The notes beneath the pieces are model-generated. The model was given only the letters and a program-made list of their open reading frames with translations. It did no database searches and was not told the DNA's origin. A DNA stretch of 64,000 bases, from contig NZ_FNLC01000001.1 of NCBI RefSeq assembly GCF_900104065.1, forward strand, positions 1 to 64,000, in the 5' to 3' direction. The translations under genes were made by a program, and so were the position numbers. Within the stretch, counting starts at the first letter, position 1. Every line of letters begins with the position of its first letter. The stretch is from Natronobacterium texcoconense. GTDB lineage: Archaea; Halobacteriota; Halobacteria; Halobacteriales; Natrialbaceae. This document shows positions 17,439-26,808 of this stretch, one piece after another.

Positions 17439-18590
17439 ATGTCGGACGTCGCTGTTGTGATCCTCACTGCGACGATCGTAACCGAGTGGACCGAAGTCGC
17501 GCTCGTCAACGTCTTCGGTTTCGCCGTCCTCGCGACCGTCGCTTCGATGGTCGTCTCGTTCGCCTACCGGCGGTACAGCACTCGCCCTGTTCCGCCCGGC
17601 GTCACGGCTCTCGTCGGTCTCGCCGTCGTCGGTGGCTGGCTGAACGTCGCCGGGATCGGGCGGTCGACGATCATCGACGAAACGTCGCTGTTTCACCACG
17701 CGACTGCCGTCTACTTCCTCGGGGCGTTTCTCACCGGCGTGGTCGGAGCGGAAGGCGGCCGTCACGTCGGCGACCACCTCGCTCGAGAAGTCTACGGGAT
17801 CGATTCGGTGGCGGCGCCGGGAACGGCCGCGTCGATCGTCCGTGCAGGCAGACGATCGATCGAACTCGACCTCCCCGAGACGATCACGGACGCGGACGGC
17901 TATCCGCCTGTCGAGGAGTCGGTCAAACGAACGCTTGCGGGGAAACCGATGCTGTTCCCTGCACGTCTCTCCGTCGACGACCTCGAGTCCAGACTGGTCG
18001 ATCGACTCGAGCGCGACTATGGAATCGGCTGTGCGACCGCCGATCTTGCGCCCGACGGGACGGTCGAGCGGCTGGCGATCGGCCGCCGGCGGTCGGGACT
18101 CCATCGGACGCTTCCGCCGGATACTGCCGCCGTCGCGATCCGTTCTGATCCGCCGGCGGACGCGAGCGTCGGTGATCCGATCGAGGTGTGGGACGACTCG
18201 AGTCACCTGGTCGCGACGGGGATGCTTCGAGCAACTGCGGGCGACGTCGTGACTATCGTGGTCGACGAGAACGACGCGGGTGCGTTCGACTGCGGGCCCG
18301 GAACACGGTATCGGCTGGTTATCCGTCCCGAGTCGCCTACTGCAGTTCCCGCGTTCGTCGCCGCTCTTCGTAGCGCGGACGAGACGATCGTCTCGGCATC
18401 GGTTCGACCGGAGTCGGAACTCGTGAACGAGTTCGTCGGGTGGATTCCGGGAACGGTCCTCGCCCTCGTGCGAGACGACGGGGACGAGGTTCTCCCGTTC
18501 CCCGACGACGAAGAGACGCTCGTCGCCGGCGACGACCTGTACGTGCTCGGGCCGCCGACCGCGGTACAGAACCTACAGTCGGCCGGCTGA
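17439..18590 (+). CDS. TrkA-like membrane protein, second of a tandem pair
   Basis: The ATG at 17439 lies just after the TGA of the preceding gene. The 383-residue protein has about three N-terminal helices, then a soluble region sharing with its neighbour a DADGYPPVEESVK-like motif and an RCK-C-like end (ETLVAGDDLYVLGPPTAV). The two genes are therefore paralogous in layout and may form a hetero-oligomer. No channel subunit is adjacent. The role in cation homeostasis is a family-based inference. Confidence 0.7.
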   Translation: MSDVAVVILTATIVTEWTEVALVNVFGFAVLATVASMVVSFAYRRYSTRPVPPGVTALVGLAVVGGWLNVAGIGRSTIIDETSLFHHATAVYFLGAFLTGVVGAEGGRHVGDHLAREVYGIDSVAAPGTAASIVRAGRRSIELDLPETITDADGYPPVEESVKRTLAGKPMLFPARLSVDDLESRLVDRLERDYGIGCATADLAPDGTVERLAIGRRRSGLHRTLPPDTAAVAIRSDPPADASVGDPIEVWDDSSHLVATGMLRATAGDVVTIVVDENDAGAFDCGPGTRYRLVIRPESPTAVPAFVAALRSADETIVSASVRPESELVNEFVGWIPGTVLALVRDDGDEVLPFPDDEETLVAGDDLYVLGPPTAVQNLQSAG

Positions 18591-18631
18591 TGGGATCTCT
18601 CGTCACGGCCTCGAGACGGAACAGCGACGGT

Positions 18632-18907
18632 TCAGACGTCGACGTACTGTCTTTCCCACTCCCGTCGCTGTTCGATCTGTTCCACCCCCATATCGGTTAT
18701 CTCGTAATAGTTCGTTCGCCGGTCGAGTTGTCCCTTCTCGACGAGTTCCCTGTTGACGAGGGTATCGAGGTTGGGATAGAGTCGGCCGTGGTTGATCTCC
18801 GAACTGTAGTACGTCTCGATCTCGCCTTTGACGTCCTGTCCGGACGGCTGGTCGGCGCCCGCGATTACGTACAGGAGGTCACGCTGGAATCCAGTCAAAT
18901 CGTCCAT
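18632..18907 (-). CDS. PadR-family transcription regulator
   Basis: This 91-residue protein is a stand-alone PadR-type winged helix: a FQRDLLYVIAG first helix, a GQDVKGEIE segment, the recognition element NHGRLYPNLDTLV and a wing RRTNYYEITDMG. PadR proteins are usually small dimeric repressors, often of transport or stress genes and often autoregulated. It converges with the TrkA-like pair and has a 319-bp spacer upstream, so its target may be its own promoter or the transporter at 19227. Confidence 0.85.
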   Translation of the reverse strand: MDDLTGFQRDLLYVIAGADQPSGQDVKGEIETYYSSEINHGRLYPNLDTLVNRELVEKGQLDRRTNYYEITDMGVEQIEQRREWERQYVDV

Positions 18908-19226
18908 GTTTCATCCGTTTAATTACACCACACGACTGACTATTTGTTATCGATCACGTATCGCGACTGTGCAGGCCGTTTTTGACGAGTTACTGTGTGT
19001 TGTATCCGATTGAGGGACGTTTTATCGTCCATAATGAATTTTTGATGACAGCAATCGATACGATCGACCGATAGGCGGTCCGTCGACTGCCGTCGATTTC
19101 ATCGTGAGGTTCCGTATTCTGTCCGTATCGACGTTATTAGCTCCCAACACACAGCGTTTCGTCGTTCAATGTGTTCCCGGTTCGATCTCGAACCGTTTAG
19201 GTGTCGTCGATGGATACGCGACGGTT
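18908..19226. other. Intergenic spacer between PadR gene and transporter gene
   Basis: A 319-bp stretch between divergent genes, AT-richer than its surroundings. It should contain both promoters. I see AT-rich blocks near 18918-18930 and 19022-19044 but no convincing operator, RNA gene or repeat. Confidence 0.5.
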
Positions 19227-19964
19227 ATGGCCCACTCTCACGCAGAGTCACCGCCGCGTCGCGGCGTACCGACAGTGCCACAGGTGGCACTGATCGGTCT
19301 GTTCGTGACGGCGCTGGTGACGGCGCAGGTGACTGCATCGAAGGTGCTCGCGTTCTCGATTCCGTTCTCGTTACCGGTTACGGGTTCGGAACTCGTCTTG
19401 CCCGGTGCGGCACTCGCCTACGCGCTCACGTTCATGGCGAGTGACTGCTATACCGAACTCTACGGTCGGCGAGCGGCCCAGATCGTCGTCAACGTCGCCT
19501 TCGCGTTGAATTTTGTCGTGCTCGCGCTCGTCTGGTCGACGATTGCGGCGCCGGCCGCCGAGACGAGCATCGATCCGGGCATGTTCGCCGACGTGCTCGG
19601 TGCGTCGACCAACATCGTCCTCGGAAGCCTGCTGGCGTACCTCGTCAGCCAGAACTGGGACGTGATCGTCTTCCACCGGATTCGCGAGTATACCGGTCGG
19701 AGCAAACTCTGGCTGCGCAATATCGGCTCGACGGCGACCAGCCAGGCGATCGACACCGTCATCTTCGTCGCGATCGCGTTCGCGATCGCTCCGGCACTGC
19801 TCGGCGTCGGGGTCGTGCTCCCGCTCGAGGAGATCGCGGCGCTGATGATCGGCCAGTACCTGCTGAAACTAGCCATCGCGGTCGTCGACACGCCGATCGT
19901 CTACGCGATCGTCGCACTCGTCCGCTCGCGAACCGACGGCGAGGTCGCGACGACGGCGTCGTAA
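19227..19964 (+). CDS. Queuosine-precursor transporter family (YhhQ/DUF165)
   Basis: The start is taken at the ATG at 19227 (MAHSHAESPPRRG); an earlier in-frame ATG at 19104 gives an unlikely extension. The 245-residue protein has about six transmembrane helices. Family marks are TASKVLAF, the FMASDCYTELYGRR loop and the QNWDVIVFHRIRE loop. YhhQ imports 7-deazaguanine precursors such as preQ0 in bacteria; in archaea the likely use is archaeosine in tRNA. Confidence 0.88.
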   Translation: MAHSHAESPPRRGVPTVPQVALIGLFVTALVTAQVTASKVLAFSIPFSLPVTGSELVLPGAALAYALTFMASDCYTELYGRRAAQIVVNVAFALNFVVLALVWSTIAAPAAETSIDPGMFADVLGASTNIVLGSLLAYLVSQNWDVIVFHRIREYTGRSKLWLRNIGSTATSQAIDTVIFVAIAFAIAPALLGVGVVLPLEEIAALMIGQYLLKLAIAVVDTPIVYAIVALVRSRTDGEVATTAS

Positions 19965-20032
19965 CTCGATTCTCCCGCTGTCTATCCGTCGCGAACGGCT
20001 GGAATTTTGTACCCCGCTCCTCACTGTCGGGT

Positions 20033-21115
20033 ATGGACGAACGCGTTCGCGAACACGCCGAGGTACTGGTCGACTGGAGCGCTCGCATCGAGGAGGGCGA
20101 CGACGTCGTCCTCTCGGTGGGTCCAGACGCACACGAACTGGCCGTCGCCGTCGCCGAGAAACTCGGCGAACGCGGGGCGAACCTGCTTGCAACCTACAGT
20201 TCCGGCGAGATCACGCGAGCGTACCTCCGCGCTCACGACGGCGAGTTCGACGAGAACCCCGACCACGAACGAGCGCTGCTCGAGGAGACCGACGTCTACC
20301 TCTCGATCGGCGGTGGGCGGAACACGAGCGCGACTGCTGACGTCCCCGGCGACGTTCGAAGCGAGTATCGCGACGCCCGCACGGAGATCCGAGAGGCCCG
20401 TTACGATACGCGCTGGGTGTCGACCTACCATCCGACGCGGGCGCTCGCACAGCAGGCCGAGATGGCCTACGAGGAGTACCAGGAGTTCGTCTACGACGCA
20501 GTCCTTCGCGACTGGGAGTCGCTGGCCGACGAGATGGCACAGATGAAAGAGCTGCTAGACGAGGGATCGGAAGTGCGACTCGTCTCCGAGGGGACCGACC
20601 TCACGATGCAGATTGACGACCGAACCGCCGTCAATAGCGCGGCCTCGGTCGCCTACGACTCGCACAACCTCCCGAGCGGCGAGGTCTTTACCGCACCCTA
20701 CGGGACGGAGGGAGAGGTCACCTTCGACGTCCCGATGACGCTGCGTGGCGAGTCGGTCCGGAACGTCCGCCTCGAGTTCGAGGACGGCGAGGTCGTCGAC
20801 CACGAGGCCGAACAGGGCGAATCCGTCGTCGGCGACATTCTCGAGGCCGACGAGGGGGCTCGGCGACTGGGCGAACTCGGGATCGGGATGAACCGTGCGA
20901 TCGACCGCCACACGGACAACATCATGTTCGACGAGAAGATGGGCGACACCGTCCATCTGGCGGTCGGGCGCGCCTACGACGCCTGTCTTCCCGACGGCGA
21001 GTCGGGCAACGACTCCGCGGTCCACGTCGACATGATCACCGACGTCAGCGAGGATTCCCGACTCGAGATCGACGGCGAGGTCGTTCAGGAAAACGGCCAG
21101 TTCCGCTGGGAGTGA
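20033..21115 (+). CDS. M29-family metallo-aminopeptidase
   Basis: The 360-residue protein matches the M29 (thermophilic, AmpS/PepS-type) aminopeptidases across its length. Likely metal ligands and active-site residues are in PSGEVFTAPYG (Glu), FDEKMGDTVHLAVGRAY (Glu, His, Tyr) and SAVHVDM (His and Asp). These cytosolic enzymes remove N-terminal residues from peptides with broad specificity using Zn or Co. The gene stands alone with a 68-bp upstream gap. Confidence 0.88.
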   Translation: MDERVREHAEVLVDWSARIEEGDDVVLSVGPDAHELAVAVAEKLGERGANLLATYSSGEITRAYLRAHDGEFDENPDHERALLEETDVYLSIGGGRNTSATADVPGDVRSEYRDARTEIREARYDTRWVSTYHPTRALAQQAEMAYEEYQEFVYDAVLRDWESLADEMAQMKELLDEGSEVRLVSEGTDLTMQIDDRTAVNSAASVAYDSHNLPSGEVFTAPYGTEGEVTFDVPMTLRGESVRNVRLEFEDGEVVDHEAEQGESVVGDILEADEGARRLGELGIGMNRAIDRHTDNIMFDEKMGDTVHLAVGRAYDACLPDGESGNDSAVHVDMITDVSEDSRLEIDGEVVQENGQFRWE

Positions 21116-21379
21116 ATCGCCCCCTCCCTGGCTACGAGTAAGGGGTGCTTACGGTCGTTTAGTCGGCGGTGAACACAGGAATCCGACGTATACTAATACG
21201 GCAATCGGTCGTCGTACCCAGTACCGCCTCGACCGGTGGCGGCCAGTAACCGGTTGGGACATCGCGTCCCTCCTCCCCCGTTTTCGACAGTTGTCTGCCC
21301 GCCCCGCCGGAGGCGGAAGATATCCGGCATCACCCGTCTTCGCCGACAGGCACACAGTTCTCCAGGCCCAACCGACGGT

Positions 21380-21997
21380 ATGCGCGAGCAGCTTCGGGCA
21401 GGTGCCGCCATCTACAACGACGGTTACTACCACGCCGCTCACGACGCCTGGGAGGAGTACTGGCTCGACCTCGAGTCGGGGACCGACGACGAACTGTTGC
21501 TCCACGGGCTGATCCAGCTTTCCGGGGCCGTCTACCACGCCCGAACCGGTAACTGGGAGGGAGCGGTCGGACTCGCCGAGAGCGCGGACGACTACCTCGA
21601 GTCACTTCCGCCGACGTACCGAGACGTCCCGCTCGAGGGAATTCGATCGTATCTCGCCTCGCTCGCGGCGGATCCGGAACTCCTCGAGCGCAGACCGCCA
21701 GTTCGAATCGCACACGAGGGAGCGGTCCCGACGCTCGAGACGCTGGACGTCGCGGCAACGGCTATCGCGGCGGTCGTCCTCGCGGAGGAACTCGGGTTCG
21801 ACGAGGAACCGGTCGCGAGGGCCCGAACGTACGCCCGACGGGACCTCGAAGCGGGCGAAGACGACAGCCAGTTCATCGCGTTGCTCTTCGATTTCGTTCG
21901 GGAGGACGACCACCGCGGCCTCGTCTACCAGCGGCTGTCGGAACACGTCAGCCGACGGCAGTCCCGTGAGGAAGACGTCGAAGGGCTGTTCGGGTAA
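21380..21997 (+). CDS. DUF309-family protein
   Basis: The start is set at the ATG at 21380 (MREQLRAGAAIYNDG). The 205-residue helical protein carries the family signature in YYHAAHDAWEEYW, where His and Glu residues face a helical core, followed by a GLIQLSGAVYHARTGN helix. The family function is not established. The 264 bp upstream holds no recognisable gene. Confidence 0.75.
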   Translation: MREQLRAGAAIYNDGYYHAAHDAWEEYWLDLESGTDDELLLHGLIQLSGAVYHARTGNWEGAVGLAESADDYLESLPPTYRDVPLEGIRSYLASLAADPELLERRPPVRIAHEGAVPTLETLDVAATAIAAVVLAEELGFDEEPVARARTYARRDLEAGEDDSQFIALLFDFVREDDHRGLVYQRLSEHVSRRQSREEDVEGLFG

Positions 21998-22179
21998 TCG
22001 ATTGATTTCAGTACGTTTTCCTGCTCGATGTGGTAACGAGTTCGAGGCACATCCGGACGCGAACGCGGTCCAGCGCGGATTCTGCAGTCCCGCGTGTACG
22101 CTCGTGTCCTCGAGTTAAGTTCCTGAAATAACGCTTCGATTCTTTTTCGACGCTTGTCGTCCGACAACGAGACGCCGTC

Positions 22180-22929
22180 TCAGTCGTGCTCGGCGGAGTT
22201 GTCCTGTGGGTTGTATCCGAGCACTTCTCGAGCGCGATCGATCGAGTAGTACTTCCGGTCGTTGTCGGAGATGCCGTAGACGATTTCGTAGCCGTAGTCG
22301 GCCTGGATGCAGCGATCGAAGAGGTGTGCACAGTCGCGGTAGGAGAGCCACATCGCCTGGCCGCGCTCGTAGTCGATCGGCGGGTGGCCTTCGGTGAGGT
22401 TGCCGATCCGGACGCAGGCGACCGAGAGGCCGTACTCGTCGTGGTAGTATCGTCCCAGAGTTTCGCCGGCGGCCTTCGAGACGCCGTAGAGGTTGCCCGG
22501 CCGGGGAAGTTCGGAACCGTCGAGCAAGAAGTCGTCTTCCTCGCGGTACATCTCGGGTGTTCGCTCGTCGGTTTCGTAGGCGCCGACGGCGTGGTTCGAG
22601 GAGGCGAAGGCGACCTTCTCGACGCCGGCGTCGACCGCGGCCTCGTAGACGACCCTGGTGCCGTCGATGTTGTTCGGCAGGACGCTCTCCCACGGTGCCG
22701 TCTTACGGGGGTCGCCCGCGAGGTGGATGACGGCGTCGATCCCCTCCATCGCCTCGCGGACGGCCTCCTCGTCGGTGATGTCCGCGACGACGAACTCGCC
22801 CGGATGATCCTCCGTCGGCGGATCTCGATCCAGCAGCCGCCACTCGTAGTCGCGTTCGTCCACGAGACCGTCGAGAATCGCCGTCCCGACGCGCCCCGCA
22901 GCCCCAGTAAGGAGGACGGACTGTGCCAT
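22180..22929 (-). CDS. Extended SDR, possible NAD-dependent glucose-6-phosphate dehydrogenase (Azf type)
   Basis: The ATG at 22929 gives a 249-residue protein. The nucleotide site is TGAAGRVG (8-15); catalytic Tyr and Lys are in NLYGVSKAAGE, with FASSNHAVGAY supplying the Ser strand. The lack of sequence-specific sugar-nucleotide motifs and the HLAGDPRKTAPWESVLPNN stretch recall the haloarchaeal Azf enzyme, which oxidises glucose 6-phosphate with NAD in the oxidative pentose-phosphate route. That identification is from memory of the family; a general NAD-dependent epimerase is the alternative. Confidence 0.8.
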   Translation of the reverse strand: MAQSVLLTGAAGRVGTAILDGLVDERDYEWRLLDRDPPTEDHPGEFVVADITDEEAVREAMEGIDAVIHLAGDPRKTAPWESVLPNNIDGTRVVYEAAVDAGVEKVAFASSNHAVGAYETDERTPEMYREEDDFLLDGSELPRPGNLYGVSKAAGETLGRYYHDEYGLSVACVRIGNLTEGHPPIDYERGQAMWLSYRDCAHLFDRCIQADYGYEIVYGISDNDRKYYSIDRAREVLGYNPQDNSAEHD

Positions 22930-23041
22930 TCGTTCGGTGTGAGGGAAAGCGCCGATAAGTAACGTGCGATTCCGGACGGGTGCGGTCGTCGATGGCACGC
23001 GGACCACAATTCCCTTCCCGACCGCCGGCGAGTGCTCGAGT

Positions 23042-23401
23042 ATGTCCGAAACGACGCCGACGGACGCCGAAGCCGCCTGTTTCGAGGCTGGAATCAAGTT
23101 CGGGTCGCTCTACCACCAGTTCGCCGGGACGCCGCTGTCGCCCGACAGCGCAGCGAGCATCGAGACCGCGATGGAAGAGGCCATCGAGAACCAGCCCCAT
23201 TGCGAGGAGGTCACTGTCGACGTTCGCGAAGACGAACTCGAGGCCGCACTCGAGGAAGCGGCTGCCGACTACACCGAACTGACTGGCCGATTTCTCGAGG
23301 TCGAGATCATCGTCGACTACGATGGCTGTGAGGTCGTCACCCGAATGGCGATGGAAGACGGGTATCCGCTGATGCGACTCGAGTCGGTTCGGGAGCGGTA
23401 A
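23042..23401 (+). CDS. mptD: Archaeal dihydroneopterin aldolase (MptD family)
   Basis: The start is the ATG at 23042 (MSETTPTDAEAACFEAG). The 119-residue protein has the conserved CFEAGIKFGSLYHQF block of the MptD/DUF372 family, which cleaves dihydroneopterin to 6-hydroxymethyl-dihydropterin plus glycolaldehyde in methanopterin or folate biosynthesis. It is unrelated in sequence to bacterial FolB. It is divergent from the SDR gene with a 112-bp gap. Confidence 0.85.
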   Translation: MSETTPTDAEAACFEAGIKFGSLYHQFAGTPLSPDSAASIETAMEEAIENQPHCEEVTVDVREDELEAALEEAAADYTELTGRFLEVEIIVDYDGCEVVTRMAMEDGYPLMRLESVRER

Positions 23402-23477
23402 GCCGGGAGTCGTTCAATGTCGGACTCTGGACAACTGCCAGTAGATTCATTTTAATTGAATCAGCTACTTTGGGTGT

Positions 23478-24950
23478 ATGTCCACAGGCACCAATCAGTC
23501 GGGGACGATAGAGCGGGTCGGCTATCGGCTCGCGAGTGTAGTCGAACGGTGGATGCCGAGTCCATTCCTGTTCGCGATTCTCTTGACGTATCTGGTCTTC
23601 GTTGCAGCCCTCGTTCTGGGCGAGTTCGGTCTCATAGAGTCTGCAGAAGGGGGTGCTGCCGGTCCGTTCGCCCTGGTCGAACACTGGTTCGACGGGTTCT
23701 GGAACTTCCTCGAGTTCGCGATGCAGATGACGCTGATCCTGATGACTGGATTCGCGCTCGCGTATCATCCGCGGGCCAACGATCTGCTCGTCCGACTCGC
23801 CAAAGTGCCCGATACGGCGCCACAGGCAGTCATACTCGTCGCCGTGTTCTCGATGGCGATCGCCTGGATTCACTGGGGCTTTAGCCTCATTCTCGGCGCG
23901 ATTTTCGCTCGCGAGATGGGGAAGGTCGCCTACGAGAAGGGTATCGACGTTCACTATCCGCTGCTCGCGCTGTCGGGATACATGGGGCTTGCGCTCACCT
24001 GGCACTGGGGGCTGTCCGGTTCCGCACCGCTGTTGCTCACGGATGCAGCCCAGGTCGGCGAAGGAACGGCGTTCCACATGGTCCCAGAGGAGGGGATTCC
24101 GCTCAGTCAGACGATCATGCACGGCTACGGTATCACGCTGACCGTTCTCTCCATCGTGTTCGCCGCGCTCGTGCTGTACCTCATCACGCCGTCCGGCGAA
24201 CGGTCGCGCGACATCACGGAGTACATTCCCGAAAGCGAACTGTTCGATACCGCTGGTGACGGCGGTGAGACTGTAGAAACCGAGTCCGAACCGTCTGAGA
24301 AACCAGCCCCGGCCGAACGAATCGATAACAACCTCGTTCTCGGTGGGCTTATCGGATTAACTGGGTTCGGCTACGTCCTCTACCTGCTCGTTTCGCAGGG
24401 TATCGACGCACTGAACCTCAACGTCGTCAACTTCGGGTTTCTGATGGCCGGACTGCTCATCTGGACGAACCCCTCGGCGTACCGTGACAAGTTCGGCGAA
24501 GCGGCCACGGCCGCCGCGGGCGTCATCCTGCTGTTCCCCTTCTTCGCCGGCATCCAGGGGATCATGGCCGGCTCCGGGCTCGCTGCCGAAATCGCCGACG
24601 CCATGGTCGGACTCGCGACCGAGTCGACGTTCCCCGTCATCGCGTGGCTGACGGCCGCGATCGTCAACGCGTTCGTTCCGTCCGGTGGCGGCGAGTGGAT
24701 CATTCTCGGGCCGTCGATCCTCGAGGCTGCAAACGATCTCGGCGTCGACCTCGGTCACGCCACGATGGCCTATGCGGTCGGTGACGCCCACACGAACCTG
24801 CTGAACCCGTTCTGGGCGATCCCGCTGCTGGCGATCACGCGAATCAAGGCTCGTGAGATGTTCGGCTACGCCATCGTGATGATGCTCGCGCTCTTCCCGT
24901 TCCTGGCAGCGGTCCTGTACCTGCTGCCGTACGAAGCGCTGGCGTTCTGA
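23478..24950 (+). CDS. atoE: Short-chain fatty acid transporter (AtoE family)
   Basis: This 490-residue protein has about twelve transmembrane helices and the AtoE hallmarks: WMPSPFLFAILLT near the N-terminus, IAWIHWGFSLILGA in the middle, and FVPSGGGEWIILGPSIL followed by GDAHTNLLNPFWAIPLL near the C-terminus. AtoE proteins take up acetate- to butyrate-size fatty acids. A charged, variable loop (about residues 240-280) separates the two halves. The 76-bp upstream gap contains a TTTTAATTGAA element suited to a TATA box. Confidence 0.88.
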   Translation: MSTGTNQSGTIERVGYRLASVVERWMPSPFLFAILLTYLVFVAALVLGEFGLIESAEGGAAGPFALVEHWFDGFWNFLEFAMQMTLILMTGFALAYHPRANDLLVRLAKVPDTAPQAVILVAVFSMAIAWIHWGFSLILGAIFAREMGKVAYEKGIDVHYPLLALSGYMGLALTWHWGLSGSAPLLLTDAAQVGEGTAFHMVPEEGIPLSQTIMHGYGITLTVLSIVFAALVLYLITPSGERSRDITEYIPESELFDTAGDGGETVETESEPSEKPAPAERIDNNLVLGGLIGLTGFGYVLYLLVSQGIDALNLNVVNFGFLMAGLLIWTNPSAYRDKFGEAATAAAGVILLFPFFAGIQGIMAGSGLAAEIADAMVGLATESTFPVIAWLTAAIVNAFVPSGGGEWIILGPSILEAANDLGVDLGHATMAYAVGDAHTNLLNPFWAIPLLAITRIKAREMFGYAIVMMLALFPFLAAVLYLLPYEALAF

Positions 24951-25048
24951 ACACGAACAGCTACTCTCCGTTGCTTTTTTCGGCGATCGGTTCCGTCAGA
25001 AGCCTGCCACAACTGGAGTTCGAAAGCTGACGACACGATCCGTTTCGA

Positions 25049-25252
25049 TCAGGCAGTCCACGTATCGCCCCACTCCGACTGGGGAATCGTAACCCGGTCC
25101 TGTTCACCCTCTCCGTCGACGGGTTCGACGACGATTGCCTGTATCTTCCCGACGGAACTCGTCTCCTTCTCGACGACTCTGTACTCGCCAGTGTCGGTTC
25201 CTTCGACGTTCCGGATGATGTCGCCGACCTCCATCGAACTAATGTCTTCCAT
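25049..25252 (-). CDS. Small acidic haloarchaeal protein
   Basis: The 67-residue protein begins MEDISSMEVGDIIRNVEG and looks like a small beta-barrel (alternating hydrophobic residues, TGEYRVVEKE, KIQAIVVEPV). No catalytic residues or membrane helix are visible. Coding-like composition and the clear beta pattern support a real gene. The function is unknown. Confidence 0.6.
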   Translation of the reverse strand: MEDISSMEVGDIIRNVEGTDTGEYRVVEKETSSVGKIQAIVVEPVDGEGEQDRVTIPQSEWGDTWTA

Positions 25253-25313
25253 CGTCGGGACAATCGACTGTCATTCGCTTAAGTCCGCCGGGCGTTCCGA
25301 CCCGATGGGAGAG

Positions 25314-25397
25314 TATAGTAACAACTGCAACTATTTACACACTGATCGCACAGCTGTCGTGCGATCAGGTGTGCATTGACTTGCAGTGGCTACTATA
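25314..25397. repeat. 84-bp imperfect palindromic repeat, copy A
   Basis: The element begins TATAGTAACAACTG and ends CAGTGGCTACTATA, so the ends are inverted repeats, and most of it folds into one long hairpin with an apical AGCTGTC region. A second copy at 39574-39657 is the same length with 9 differences. Changes at element positions 15/70 and 30/54 preserve base pairing. No clear target-site duplication flanks it. It could be a miniature non-autonomous mobile element or a structured RNA or DNA element. Confidence 0.8.
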
Positions 25398-25516
25398 TTC
25401 GCATCGATCCTGGATCTGTGCGTATTCACGATTCGATCGATTACTGACCGCTCGAGCCGATTTTTACTTTCACTTTCGGGAAATCTTTTAACCACAGTCG
25501 CGGTGAACGTGGTAGC

Positions 25517-25945
25517 ATGAGTCAAGCGACGCTCGGCGACGACGACGAACTGTTCGGCGAAGCGGCCAACGAGATGCGCGAGGACGTCGAGGCCTCGCTC
25601 GAGGAAGCGTGGGCAGCGTTGCCCGCGGCCGACGACGTCTGGGAGACCGACGCCGACAACGTCCTGGGCGTGCTCAACGGTCTCAACTCCGCGCTCGATG
25701 CCGGCAACGCCGAGGACCACCTCCGGGACGCCAAGAAGTGGTTCACCATGGGCAAGCGAGCCGACGCCTTCGAGGACGCCGACGACCTCGAGGCTGAGAT
25801 CGCCGACCTCGAGGATGCGATCGAGGACATCGCTGCCGCCGGCGAGCAGGTCGGCGAACTGACCTCGACGATCCCCGCGCTTCGCGGTACGCTCGAGGAA
25901 GCCGGTCCCGACGAGAACGCTGACGAGAGCGACGACGAGGAGTGA
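25517..25945 (+). CDS. Acidic helical protein (DUF5790-like)
   Basis: The 142-residue protein is very acidic and mostly helical, with a conserved core around EAWAALPAADDVWETDADN and LRDAKKWFTMGKRADAF, and a coiled-coil-like stretch at about residues 90-125. I associate it with the haloarchaeal DUF5790 family, from memory. No enzymatic motif is visible. It converges with the creatininase-family gene. Confidence 0.75.
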   Translation: MSQATLGDDDELFGEAANEMREDVEASLEEAWAALPAADDVWETDADNVLGVLNGLNSALDAGNAEDHLRDAKKWFTMGKRADAFEDADDLEAEIADLEDAIEDIAAAGEQVGELTSTIPALRGTLEEAGPDENADESDDEE

Positions 25946-25971
25946 CGTAGCGGTCCGTCGTCGCTCGTCGA

Positions 25972-26709
25972 CTACTTTACTTCCGGCCGCGAGACGTCTC
26001 GCTCGGCGACCGCCTCGAGCAGTTTCGCCAGCGCTGCACTCGCCAGTTCCAGTAACTCTTCGCCTCGATCGGCGTCTCCTTGCCGTGGATCACCGACGAC
26101 GCCGTTGTCGGAAAACTCCGCGGAGTCGTAGGCCAGGTTCGCGTAACTGACCCATTCCCCCCAGCCGTCGGCAGCTCCCTCGCTCGCCTCGTCGATACGA
26201 TCCTCCCGGACGAGGTCGGGTACGATGTGTCGGGCCAGCGCCGTCTCGAGCGGCCCGCCGTGGCCCATGTCGCTCGAGTGGTCGCCGACGGCGTCGAACC
26301 AGGTGAACGGGACCGCGTAGGCGTCGCCGTCCCTGGTGAGCCGCGCGCCGACTTCGCGCAGGGCATCGACGTTCCCGCCGTGGCCGTTGACGAGGACGAC
26401 CCGTTCGAAGCCGTGCGAGGCGAGGCTCCCGACCGACTCGCGGACGTAGCTCCGGAAGGTATCCGCCGAAACCCACATCGTCCCTGGGAACTGGCGGTGT
26501 TCCTCGGCGACGCCGATCGGGATCGCCGGCGCGCGGACGACCTCGCGATCGATCCGCTCACAGCCGGCGTCGGCGATCGCTTCGGCGGTCAGGACGTCCG
26601 TACCGAGCGGCGCGTGCGGGCCGTGCTGTTCGGTGCTGCCGACGGGGACGACCGCGAGATCGGTCTCGCAGTCGCGGACGTCGGTCCAGGTCGCGTCCGT
26701 GAGGTGCAT
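25972..26709 (-). CDS. Creatininase-family amidohydrolase
   Basis: The start is placed at the ATG at 26709 (MHLTDATWTDVRDCETD); an ATG at 26736 would add nine residues. The 245-residue protein has the metal site of the creatininase family: Glu and His in GSTEQHGPHAPLGTD, NGHGGN, and Glu in GHGGPLETALAR. Members include creatininase, mycofactocin proteins and archaeal ArfB, a deformylase of riboflavin and F420 synthesis. ArfB is a fair candidate in an archaeon, but nothing in the context decides it. Confidence 0.85.
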   Translation of the reverse strand: MHLTDATWTDVRDCETDLAVVPVGSTEQHGPHAPLGTDVLTAEAIADAGCERIDREVVRAPAIPIGVAEEHRQFPGTMWVSADTFRSYVRESVGSLASHGFERVVLVNGHGGNVDALREVGARLTRDGDAYAVPFTWFDAVGDHSSDMGHGGPLETALARHIVPDLVREDRIDEASEGAADGWGEWVSYANLAYDSAEFSDNGVVGDPRQGDADRGEELLELASAALAKLLEAVAERDVSRPEVK

Positions 26710-26808
26710 ACGGGAGGACTCCGGCCGTGCGGACATGAAACCACCGACCCGGGCACCGTGGCGAGCGCAGGCTCAACGGGTTTGGTGCTGGTTGCTCTGT
26801 ACCCGACT

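Noticed and set aside
26080-26808. A long upstream in-frame extension of the DUF5789-like gene
   Set aside because: It runs antisense through the creatininase gene; the ATG at 26809 starts the conserved part.
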